This document shows, piece by piece, positions 1 through 5,944 of a stretch of 5,944 nucleotides of DNA. The translations under genes and the position numbers were made by a program. Source of the stretch: an uncultured Porphyromonadaceae bacterium (GTDB lineage Bacteria > Bacteroidota > Bacteroidia > Bacteroidales > Muribaculaceae); NCBI GenBank assembly GCA_947176545.1, contig CAMWRB010000082.1, positions 1 through 5,944 of the forward strand, in the 5' to 3' direction. A model generated the notes under the pieces. That model was given only the letters and a program-made list of their open reading frames with translations, searched no databases and was not told where the DNA came from. Each line of letters begins with the position of its first letter. Position 1 is the stretch's first letter.

Positions 1-1738
1 CTCTCAGACCACCCTGGTCAGCGATATTCTCACCGAGAGTGTACTGTCCGTTAGCCATGAGTCCGGGAAGAACCTCAATCTCATCGAACTGGGCTGCCAA
101 TCCCTGAGTCATTTCAGCGAAAGCTTTTGCATCTTCAGGTGTCCACCAATTGACCATGTTGCCGACTGCGTCAAAGTTGCAACCCTGGTCGTCGAAACCG
201 TGAGTAAGCTCGTGACCAATCACGACACCGATACCACCATAATTTTCAGCATCTGATGCTTCGGGATCAAAGAAAGGAGCTTGCAGGATACCGGCAGGGA
301 ACACGATTTCATTATTGAGGGGATTGTAGTAAGCATTGATAGTCTGCGGAGTCATACCCCACTCAGTGCGGTCTACAGGTTTTCCGTATTTAGCCAGATA
401 GTCTTCATTGTGCCACAGGTTGGCGTTGTGTACATTCTCATAGTAGGAGAGTTCCGGTGAGATTACCATTGATGAGTAATCTTTCCATTTGTCGGGATAA
501 CCAATCTTGACGGTTATGGCATTGAGCTTCTTGATAGCCTGCAGTTTGGTTTCGTCGCTCATCCACGGGAGATGAAGGATGTGCTTGCCGAGAGCTGTGC
601 GCAGATTCTCGACCAGTCCTATCATATATTCCTTGGATGATTCAGGGAAATATTGCTCTACATAAAGCTGGCCGATAGCTTCACCGAGATTATTTTCGAC
701 CACACCCTGCACGCGTTTCCAACGGGGGTGTTGTTTCTCAACACCGCTCATCACCTTGTTGAATTCATGACGTGCGTCAGAGAAATCATCGCTGAGGTAG
801 GGAGCGGCATCATTTACAACTTGCCAGAGGTAGAGGTCCTTCTTTTCACGGTCTGAAAGTCTGCCGAGGAGGTCATTACCCTGTTTAACTGTATTGAGAG
901 TAGTGACTATATATTGTTCCGGAGCATCGATATTCATGGTTGCCTTAAAGAATTTGTCCCAGGGTACATTGGGATAATTAGCCTTAAGGAAAGCCAGGTC
1001 GCGGACATTATTCATGGCATTGAGGTCACGGCTCTGTTCGCGAGTCCAAGTCGAATCGGCGATGAGAGTCTCAATCTTGAGCACATTGTTGGCTACACGT
1101 GAAGCATCCTTTTTGGATAAACCGGCCAGCTGCATACACTTCTGTATCATTGTGCGGTAAGCCTCACGAATGCGCTTGTTATCCTTATCGTTGCTCAGAT
1201 AGTAGTCACGGTCTCCGAGAGAGATTGACGGACCATTGACATACATAGCATATTCCGCAGAGTTGTTGAGGTCTTCCTGAGGATAGATGGAAACGAAAGG
1301 TGCTGAATAATACTTGTGCATCCAAAGGAATAAATCCTCCATGCCGGCCGGAGTTGTAGTCTCAATCTTTTCGAGAGCAGCGGCAATAGGTTTGGCACCG
1401 AGGGAGTTGCGTCTTACGCTGTCCATACCGGTTGCATATAGAGCCGCAATCTTATAGGCGACACTGTTGGGCTCCGGATTAGTATGTCCGATACCGCTGA
1501 CTATCCGTTTGACACGATTGTCAGATGAGTCAGTGAGGATATTGAACTGACCGTAACGGGAATACTCAGGTGACAGGGGGTGAGCATCCATCCATGCCTT
1601 ATTGACATGATGATAAAAATCCGATTTAGGCGAGATAGAGGCATCAAGACCTTTACCGTCAAGACTCTTCAGATGTTCTGCGTTGGCGGCAGTGCCGACC
1701 AGGCAGAGCAACGAGAGTGCTAAAGCATAATTTTTCAT
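1..1738 (-). CDS. pepO: M13 family zinc metallopeptidase (neprilysin/PepO-like), C-terminus missing
   Basis: Secreted zinc endopeptidase of family M13, expected to cleave peptides in the periplasm or outside the cell. The reading frame starts at ATG 1736-1738 and stays open to the left edge, giving 579 residues; family members of about 670-690 residues imply that roughly 100 C-terminal residues are missing. Residues 1-20 form a signal peptide (hydrophobic core ALALSLLCLVG, cleavage after ANA); there is no proper lipobox, so a soluble product is likely. The N-terminal M13 domain opens with DFYHHVN (40-46). The catalytic domain shows the substrate-binding NAYY (468-471) followed by FPAGILQAPFF, the zinc motif HELTH (509-513) followed by GFDDQG, and ENIAD (570-574), which supplies the third zinc ligand E570 and D574. 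All catalytic residues visible in family comparison are present, so the fragment is cut only by the window edge. It lies 39 nt downstream of the HTH gene and could be co-transcribed with it. The symbol pepO is by family resemblance; the substrate is unknown. Confidence 0.96.
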   Translation of the reverse strand, partial: MKNYALALSLLCLVGTAANAEHLKSLDGKGLDASISPKSDFYHHVNKAWMDAHPLSPEYSRYGQFNILTDSSDNRVKRIVSGIGHTNPEPNSVAYKIAALYATGMDSVRRNSLGAKPIAAALEKIETTTPAGMEDLFLWMHKYYSAPFVSIYPQEDLNNSAEYAMYVNGPSISLGDRDYYLSNDKDNKRIREAYRTMIQKCMQLAGLSKKDASRVANNVLKIETLIADSTWTREQSRDLNAMNNVRDLAFLKANYPNVPWDKFFKATMNIDAPEQYIVTTLNTVKQGNDLLGRLSDREKKDLYLWQVVNDAAPYLSDDFSDARHEFNKVMSGVEKQHPRWKRVQGVVENNLGEAIGQLYVEQYFPESSKEYMIGLVENLRTALGKHILHLPWMSDETKLQAIKKLNAITVKIGYPDKWKDYSSMVISPELSYYENVHNANLWHNEDYLAKYGKPVDRTEWGMTPQTINAYYNPLNNEIVFPAGILQAPFFDPEASDAENYGGIGVVIGHELTHGFDDQGCNFDAVGNMVNWWTPEDAKAFAEMTQGLAAQFDEIEVLPGLMANGQYTLGENIADQGGLR

Positions 1739-1777
1739 GATACTTGTTTAGTTAAATATATGTTGGTTAATAAAATA

Positions 1778-1999
1778 TTACGTAGCATCCTCTATATCCT
1801 CCCTATACTCCAATATGTCTGCAGGCTGACATTCCAATATCTGGCATATGCTCTCCAATGTATTAAACCGAATGGCTTTAGCCTTACCGGTCTTTAAAAT
1901 CGAAAGGTTGGAGGGAGTTATGCCGATACGCTCTGATAATTCACCGAGTGACATCTTGCGCTTGGCCATCATGACATCAAGATTGACTATTATTGGCAT
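1778..1999 (-). CDS. Small Cro/CI-type helix-turn-helix transcriptional regulator (HTH_26/YozG-like)
   Basis: A 73-residue DNA-binding protein that is almost entirely one HTH domain of the XRE/Cro-CI superfamily, HTH_26 (YozG-like) subgroup. The start MPIIVNLDVMMAKRKMS is the family's hallmark N-terminus. Helix 2 is about residues 17-26 (SLGELSERIG), and recognition helix 3 is about 28-38 (TPSNLSILKTG). The segment KAKAIRFNTLESIC (39-52) and the ending CQPADILEY (57-65) are also typical. There is no ligand-binding or dimerisation domain beyond the HTH core, so any signal must come from a partner. The gene begins 10 nt after the stop of the DUF2975 membrane protein gene, and the two families often occur together, so they are probably co-transcribed and functionally linked. 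No Shine-Dalgarno is visible, as usual in Bacteroidetes. Family and fold are secure; the target promoters are unknown, with autoregulation a reasonable guess. Confidence 0.92.
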   Translation of the reverse strand: MPIIVNLDVMMAKRKMSLGELSERIGITPSNLSILKTGKAKAIRFNTLESICQILECQPADILEYREDIEDAT

Positions 2000-2009
2000 A
2001 TATGTCGGC

Positions 2010-2669
2010 TCAGATGGTTAATTCCTGTTCTTGTTTGATTAATATAGCCCTTGACCAGATAATAGAAATCAGGAGGCTGATAAGTCCGATGAGGAGATTT
2101 CCCCACGGAAAAATTGTGTTGGATGTCAGCTGATAACCGGCTAACAGCAGGTTCATGTCAGACAACACTGCCTCATCTATAATTCCGTTTACTATCTGCA
2201 GAAGTGAGATTGTCAGCAGACAATATGAGAAATGTTTCAGATATTTGGCATTTACATCGACAAAGATTTTCTCTTTGCTTATATTGATAATGAATTTGAT
2301 GAATTTACATATCAAAACAATGAGCAATACTATGGTGGTGACATAGATAAGGCTTGTAACCCACGCTGCCCATATTGGGAAAGTGCGTTCCGGAATCCTA
2401 ATGGAGGCTTCATGTATGACGAGAGGATATACTTCTCCGGAACCGAATTCGATACTATCCTTGCTGTGAAGTACTTGATTGACAGATGGATTGAATTTAA
2501 TGGTATATGGCAATTCAATCGGCTGTTCTCCGGGAGCGGCAGCCTCATCAAGTCCGGCTTTGAAACCGAGTCTGAATGACTCAAACATATCAATTCCCGG
2601 ACTGATGACTGAGAGTCCCAGAACGATGATGATTAATATGCTGAGTACATAAATCGCAGTCTTATTCAT
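2010..2669 (-). CDS. DUF2975 family four-pass inner membrane protein
   Basis: A 219-residue integral membrane protein of the DUF2975 family, whose function is not established. Four hydrophobic segments are visible at about residues 5-23, 99-121, 147-164 and 187-206. The basic stretch after segment 2 (KFIKFIINISKEK) should be cytoplasmic, which places both termini inside and makes residues about 25-97 a periplasmic loop of some 70 residues. The short motif KIFVDVNAKYLKHF between segments 2 and 3 and the C-terminal tail ending in KQEQELTI fit the family pattern, in which the tail usually ends in a D/E-L-T-I/V sequence. The start is ATG 2667-2669 and the stop is TGA. The gene sits 10 nt upstream of a small HTH regulator, the usual partner of DUF2975. 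I infer that the membrane protein senses something or modulates the HTH protein; nothing in the sequence identifies the signal. It follows a 129-nt gap, so it probably has its own promoter. Confidence 0.88.
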   Translation of the reverse strand: MNKTAIYVLSILIIIVLGLSVISPGIDMFESFRLGFKAGLDEAAAPGEQPIELPYTIKFNPSVNQVLHSKDSIEFGSGEVYPLVIHEASIRIPERTFPIWAAWVTSLIYVTTIVLLIVLICKFIKFIINISKEKIFVDVNAKYLKHFSYCLLTISLLQIVNGIIDEAVLSDMNLLLAGYQLTSNTIFPWGNLLIGLISLLISIIWSRAILIKQEQELTI

Positions 2670-2693
2670 TCTGCTAATTTAATAAATTCTTTT

Positions 2694-2714
2694 GATATCC
2701 ATATTCCGATATTC
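2694..2714. repeat. Three imperfect 7-bp tandem units upstream of the DUF2975 gene
   Basis: Plus-strand units GATATCC, ATATTCC and GATATTC lie back to back, 25-45 nt before the DUF2975 start. They occupy the leader of the DUF2975-HTH pair, where an autoregulatory operator would be expected. The tract is A+T-rich and only 21 bp long, so chance is a real alternative. No binding protein is shown; a link to the HTH regulator is inference from position alone. Confidence 0.25.
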
Positions 2715-2737
2715 TAAAAAAAATTAATGCGAGGTCT

Positions 2738-2770
2738 CAAAGTTTCACACATATTTATCAATGTTACCAA
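2738..2770 (-). promoter_or_regulatory. Candidate Bacteroidetes-type promoter for the DUF2975-HTH cassette
   Basis: On the minus strand the octamer AAACTTTG (2738-2745) matches the Bacteroidetes -7 consensus TAnnTTTG at five of its six fixed positions, missing only the first T. A TTG lies upstream at 2768-2770 with a 22-nt spacer, slightly longer than the usual 19-21. This would give a leader of about 60 nt before the DUF2975 ATG, overlapping the 7-bp repeats. It is the best match in the only sizeable gap of the window, but short A+T-rich motifs like this occur by chance. No convincing terminator for the upstream menF gene was found, so read-through from that operon is possible. Confidence 0.25.
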
Positions 2771-2798
2771 CAATAAGTGCAAAGACTCCCCCGGCAAG

Positions 2799-3920
2799 TC
2801 AGTCACAACACTTTCGAGCCGTTATCTTCTTTTCATGAGTACCTGTCAGCCATCGGAGCTTTCGGCAAGTTTCGGCCACTTCATCCGTCGGATACGACAG
2901 GGGTGTGATACCACCTCCGATATATGCCTTGACCTGCTGTGTTATCGGATTGTATCGGGCACTGCGCAGATTGACATACAATTTCATTACCTCCCTTACA
3001 TAATCCTCTATGCCGATAAATCCCCCGTAGCATTCTCTGTCAGAAAGTTCATGCCGCTTTATATAGTCAGCAGCCATTTCGCGGGGATACCCACATAGTG
3101 CAGGAGTCGGAGAGAGACGCTTAGCCAGTCCAAGTATGTCGTCATTTGAAAATCCTGCGGGAGCTGAAGAATTAATAAGAGTGCATAGATGCTCCACATT
3201 TCCGGCATGTCTGGTGAACGGTCCTTCAGTACTGACATTAAGACCGCATAGCTCGAATACGGATTTAATCTCATTAGTGACAATACGTTGTTCAATGATA
3301 TTCTTTATGTCCCAATCTTCATTGTTTGACCCCGTGAGCCTTGTCCCTGCCAGTGACATTGAGACAATTGAGGCACCGGCCCGTGTCAATAAAATTTCAG
3401 GAGAAGCTCCGAACCATGTCCCAAGCTCTGGCAGGCCGTAATAAAATACTAAAGCATCCTTACGGGACTCAAAAAGGTTAATCAATTTATCTCTCAGCTC
3501 ACTGCGTTTCATATTAATGAGTTTGGTGCGCGAGAGAACGATTTTACGCTCAACTCCATCTTCGGAAGCCTCGGACAGGAATCTCACACAGTCGCTAACT
3601 ATTTCCAGATGTTCATCCTCGGTTGTTTCACTGTAATCAAATTTTTTATGAACTTCAGAGGACTCTATGTCGAGAGAAATTTCGTAACATTTATCGAAGT
3701 CTTCAAGTGTAAGGCCGGTATAGTCGTCAACAATAGATGTGCACGGAAGCTTTATAACTTCTCCGGTATTATCATATAAATTGAAAAGGAATTCGATTCT
3801 TTCATCTTGAGATAAATCATCTTCCCGAAAACCTGTGCAGAATATACGCCGGTCACCGGGAAACCGCATCATACAGAATGCGCGTCCGGAATCAACAATG
3901 TTTCCCTGAGGTGTATTCAT
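2799..3920 (-). CDS. menF: Isochorismate synthase (chorismate-binding enzyme, MenF type)
   Basis: A 373-residue enzyme of the chorismate-binding family, predicted to convert chorismate to isochorismate, the entry step to menaquinone. The catalytic domain covers about residues 100-360. KIVLSR (126-131) carries K126, the lysine that acts as general base in isochorismate synthases and that anthranilate and aminodeoxychorismate synthases lack in their corresponding segment. Further family motifs are FGASPE (170-175, with E175), LAGTR (190-194), EQRIVTNEI (210-218), NVEHL (241-245), SPTPALCGYPRE (270-281), DRECYGGFIG (294-303) and YIGGGITPLSYPTDEVAET (333-351). The length is below the roughly 430 residues of E. 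coli MenF, because the N-terminal part is shorter, as in other Bacteroidetes homologues. The ATG lies 3 nt after the rimO stop, pointing to translational coupling. No other men gene is in the window. EntC-like siderophore use or salicylate synthesis is possible in principle, but menaquinone is more likely in an anaerobic Bacteroidales. Confidence 0.87.
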   Translation of the reverse strand: MNTPQGNIVDSGRAFCMMRFPGDRRIFCTGFREDDLSQDERIEFLFNLYDNTGEVIKLPCTSIVDDYTGLTLEDFDKCYEISLDIESSEVHKKFDYSETTEDEHLEIVSDCVRFLSEASEDGVERKIVLSRTKLINMKRSELRDKLINLFESRKDALVFYYGLPELGTWFGASPEILLTRAGASIVSMSLAGTRLTGSNNEDWDIKNIIEQRIVTNEIKSVFELCGLNVSTEGPFTRHAGNVEHLCTLINSSAPAGFSNDDILGLAKRLSPTPALCGYPREMAADYIKRHELSDRECYGGFIGIEDYVREVMKLYVNLRSARYNPITQQVKAYIGGGITPLSYPTDEVAETCRKLRWLTGTHEKKITARKCCD

Positions 3921-3923
3921 GAA

Positions 3924-5240
3924 TCAATCTGCAACTTCACCTATCAGCTCGTAGGGATATGCTTCCGTTATCCGTACATTGATAAATTCACCGGGTCGAA
4001 CCCGGCAGCCTTTTATGATGACTTCCGGGTCAACCTCCGGACTGTCATACTCAGTACGACCTATGGCATTTTCACCTTCTTGTCGTTCTACTAACACTTT
4101 ATAGGTCTTTCCGACCATCTTGGTATTGTTTTCAAGAGCGATATCCTCCTGAAGTTGCATGAGAGTATCCAAGCGCTTCTGCTTTATCTCCTCGGGAATA
4201 GTGTCATCAAGATTTTTAGCGCCCCATGTATCTTCCTCTTCGGAGTAGGCGAATGCCCCCATTCTGTCAAATTTCTGTTCACGTACAAAATCAAGCAGTT
4301 CCCGGAACTCATTCTCGCCTTCGCCCGGAAATCCAACCATCAGTGTGGTGCGTAGACGGATGTCCGGTACCTCCTTTCTTATCCTTTCCAGAAGAGAACG
4401 TGTCTGCTGTGCTGTGATATGGCGTCTCATATTCGACAATACCGGGTCTGCTATATGTTGCAGAGCTATATCAAGATAATTGCATACATTCTCCCGTTCG
4501 CGCATTACCTTCAGAATCTCGAAGGGGAAATCAGCAGGATAAGCATAATGCAATCTAATCCATTCAACGCCCTGAATATCTGAGATGGTTTCAATAAGAC
4601 GAGCGAGACTCTGATGGCCATATAGGTCTGTTCCATAGCTGGAAAGGTCCTGGGCTATGATGTTGAACTCCTTGACACCATCTGCGACAAGAGCCTTGAC
4701 CTCCTCGACAATTTCTTCGATGGGACGTGAAGTATGCCTGCCTGTTATCAAGGGTATGGCACAGAAAGAACAGAACCTGTTGCACCCTTCAGAAATCTTA
4801 AGGTATGCGCTCCAACGCGGAGTCGTCAGATTGCGTTCCCATTCACGCAGACTCCTTTTTTCAGAACTTCTATCCGGAAGAGTCTCTATTATCTCCGACC
4901 AGTTAAACTTGCCGTACCATCGGTCTATTTCCGGCATTTCCTGAGGGAGGACATCCTTATATCTCTCCGACAGACATCCCATAACATAAATTGCTCCGAC
5001 TTCGCCTGCAGCCTTGAGTTCACCGAGTTCAAGTAACAGCTCAATCGACTCCTGTTTGGCATCAGCGATAAAACCGCAGGTGTTTACGATAACGATTTCA
5101 CCCTTAGGGTTCTCTGAGTCATGGACTGCGGTATATCCCTTGTTTTCAAGACGTCTGAGCAGTCGCTCGGAGTCTATGAGGTTTTTGGAACAACCCATCG
5201 ATATGATATCTATTCTGCCGGGAATAAAGGATGTACTCAT
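3924..5240 (-). CDS. rimO: Ribosomal protein S12 methylthiotransferase RimO
   Basis: A 438-residue radical-SAM methylthiotransferase that adds a methylthio group to the conserved aspartate of ribosomal protein S12. It is complete, with three domains in order. The N-terminal methylthiotransferase domain (about 9-130) has C17 (in SMGCSKNLIDSE), C55 (in VNTCGF) and C89 (in VMGCL), which bind the auxiliary iron-sulfur cluster. The radical-SAM domain (about 142-370) has C153, C157 and C160 in CNRFCSFC for the SAM-binding cluster, followed by IPLITGRHTSRP. The C-terminal TRAM domain is about 376-436. The motif GRTEYDSPEVD (394-404) and the early SMGCSKN distinguish RimO from the tRNA enzyme MiaB. 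The start ATG 5238-5240 is the only in-frame start near the conserved N-terminus, and no Shine-Dalgarno is visible. The gene lies 32 nt after ftsY and 3 nt before menF, so it is the middle gene of a likely operon. Confidence 0.98.
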   Translation of the reverse strand: MSTSFIPGRIDIISMGCSKNLIDSERLLRRLENKGYTAVHDSENPKGEIVIVNTCGFIADAKQESIELLLELGELKAAGEVGAIYVMGCLSERYKDVLPQEMPEIDRWYGKFNWSEIIETLPDRSSEKRSLREWERNLTTPRWSAYLKISEGCNRFCSFCAIPLITGRHTSRPIEEIVEEVKALVADGVKEFNIIAQDLSSYGTDLYGHQSLARLIETISDIQGVEWIRLHYAYPADFPFEILKVMRERENVCNYLDIALQHIADPVLSNMRRHITAQQTRSLLERIRKEVPDIRLRTTLMVGFPGEGENEFRELLDFVREQKFDRMGAFAYSEEEDTWGAKNLDDTIPEEIKQKRLDTLMQLQEDIALENNTKMVGKTYKVLVERQEGENAIGRTEYDSPEVDPEVIIKGCRVRPGEFINVRITEAYPYELIGEVAD

Positions 5241-5272
5241 GTTGCTATTACGGGACGGATACAGGGAATTTA

Positions 5273-5889
5273 TTATTTCTGGAATAAGGATTTTACAAAC
5301 TCCTTTGCATCGAATATCTGTAAATCATCCATACCCTCACCGAGTCCGATGTATTTGATTGGAATTTTATGTTTGTGAGAGATACCGATGATGACACCAC
5401 CTTTGGCAGTGCCGTCAAGTTTTGTGACAGCGAGAGCTGTGACATCCGTTACAGCTGAAAATTGCTCGGCCTGCATATATGCATTCTGTCCGGTGCTGCC
5501 GTCAAGAATGAGAAGTACCTCCTGAGGCGCGTCGGGATTAACGCGCTTAATGACTTTGGAAATCTTCTCCAACTCTTTCATCAGATGCACCTTGTTATGA
5601 AGTCGGCCCGCCGTATCAATTATGACTACATCAGCACCTTGTGCTTTTGCTGCACTTACCGTGTCAAAAGCGACAGCCGCCGGGTCAGAACCCATCTTCT
5701 GGTGTATAACCGTGCATCCGGCTCTATCACCCCAAGTCTGGAGTTGTTCGATAGCTGCAGCTCTGAAGGTATCGCTCGCTGCAAGGAATACCTTATTGCC
5801 TGCTTTTGTATATTGATAAGCCAACTTACCGATGGTAGTCGTTTTACCGACACCATTGACTCCTACCACTAGTATGACGTATGGAGAAG
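5273..5889 (-). CDS. ftsY: Signal recognition particle receptor FtsY, N-terminus missing
   Basis: The SRP-type GTPase that receives ribosome-SRP complexes at the inner membrane for co-translational insertion of membrane proteins. About 204 codons are visible: the whole G domain and the C-terminal end. Motifs in order are the P-loop GVNGVGKTTT (5837-5866), DTFRAAAIEQL, DTAGRLHN, TKLDGTAKGG, and the closing GLGEGMDDLQIFDAKEFVKSLF, whose GDL/DDL-type end is characteristic of FtsY rather than Ffh. Bacteroidetes FtsY is about 320 residues, so roughly 115 N-terminal residues (acidic tail and most of the N domain) are lost. The true reading frame extends upstream of the P-loop (SPYVILVVGVNG) until adapter sequence begins at 5890; a GTG at 5867-5869 could be mistaken for a start but encodes an internal valine. 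The frame meets a stop (5906-5908) inside the adapter, which is an artefact and not a broken gene. It is the first visible gene of the ftsY-rimO-menF run. Confidence 0.97.
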
Positions 5890-5944
5890 CTGTCTCTAAT
5901 ACACATCAGACGCTGCCGACGAATAGAGAGGTGTAGATCTCGGT
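5890..5944 (+). other. Illumina Nextera adapter, i5 index and P5 sequence (assembly contamination)
   Basis: This tail is library-preparation sequence, not bacterial DNA. Positions 5890-5908 match the reverse complement of the 19-bp Tn5 mosaic end with two T-to-A differences, at 5898 and 5908. Positions 5909-5922 (GACGCTGCCGACGA) match the rest of the Nextera read-1 transposase adapter exactly. Positions 5923-5930 (ATAGAGAG) are the reverse complement of the Nextera XT i5 index 502 (CTCTCTAT). Positions 5931-5944 (GTGTAGATCTCGGT) are the start of the reverse-complemented P5 primer. The order and spacing are exactly those of a read running through a short insert. Genomic sequence therefore ends at about 5889. 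The two mosaic-end differences are unexplained; sequencing error or escape from adapter trimming because of them is plausible. Confidence 0.97.

Noticed and set aside
203..214. HELTH in the M13 peptidase as an altered active site
   Set aside because: The two variable positions of HExxH tolerate this substitution; both histidines, the catalytic glutamate and the downstream ENIAD ligand motif are intact.
1753..1760. TATATTTA on the minus strand before the M13 gene, close to the Bacteroidetes -7 consensus
   Set aside because: It lacks the final G, has no TTG at the proper upstream spacing, and lies in A+T-rich sequence where such matches are expected by chance.
2232..2579. 115-codon plus-strand open frame opposite the DUF2975 gene
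   Set aside because: It lies wholly antisense to a gene with clear family features, and its translation has no recognisable domain or membrane pattern.
2784..2800. Possible hairpin terminator after menF: GACT and AGTC arms around a C-rich loop
   Set aside because: The perfect stem is only 4 bp, it overlaps the menF stop codon, and no U-rich run follows on the minus strand.
2727..3098. 123-codon plus-strand open frame starting in the intergenic gap and running antisense to menF
   Set aside because: Most of it is a shadow of conserved menF motifs, and no recognisable domain is present.
5462..5872. 136-codon plus-strand open frame opposite ftsY
   Set aside because: It is antisense to the highly conserved GTPase domain and its translation resembles no known family.
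1..5889. CRISPR arrays, tRNA or rRNA genes, insertion sequences, phage or defence genes
   Set aside because: The genomic part is almost fully accounted for by six minus-strand genes; no repeat arrays, RNA signatures or transposase motifs were seen.
5890..5908. Mosaic-end-like sequence read as a natural Tn5/IS50 end
   Set aside because: It is followed immediately by the synthetic read-1 adapter, an i5 index and P5, which a natural transposon would not have.

Overview
The window looks like a small contig from a gut-type member of the Bacteroidales. The family is uncertain; Muribaculaceae or a relative is a guess. The pointers are protein-level: a FtsY, RimO and short isochorismate synthase of Bacteroidetes type, a secreted M13 peptidase with a plain signal peptide, no Shine-Dalgarno sequences before the starts, and A+T-rich leaders. 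Every gene I can support lies on the minus strand, so transcription runs from the right end to the left end.

Right to left, the layout is as follows. Positions 5890-5944 are not genomic: they are Illumina Nextera adapter, i5 index and P5 sequence joined to the end of the contig. At 5273-5889 is the C-terminal two thirds of ftsY, cut off by the adapter. At 3924-5240 is complete rimO (ribosomal protein S12 methylthiotransferase), 32 nt downstream of ftsY. At 2799-3920 is a complete isochorismate synthase (menF type), only 3 nt after rimO. These three look like one housekeeping operon covering membrane targeting of ribosomes, ribosome modification and entry to menaquinone synthesis.

A 129-nt gap (2670-2798) follows, the only real intergenic space. 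It holds a weak candidate Bacteroidetes promoter and a short imperfect 7-bp repeat that could be an operator. Next is a two-gene cassette: a four-pass DUF2975 membrane protein (2010-2669) and a 73-residue Cro/CI-type HTH regulator (1778-1999), separated by 10 nt. This pairing recurs in Firmicutes and Bacteroidetes, but its signal and targets are not established to my knowledge. Last, 39 nt further on, is a secreted M13 (neprilysin/PepO-like) zinc metallopeptidase that runs off the left edge with its active site intact.

I see no CRISPR array, tRNA, rRNA, insertion sequence, phage gene or clearly novel system. The most consequential observation is the adapter contamination. The most interesting biology is the membrane-protein/HTH pair and whether it controls the adjacent peptidase.
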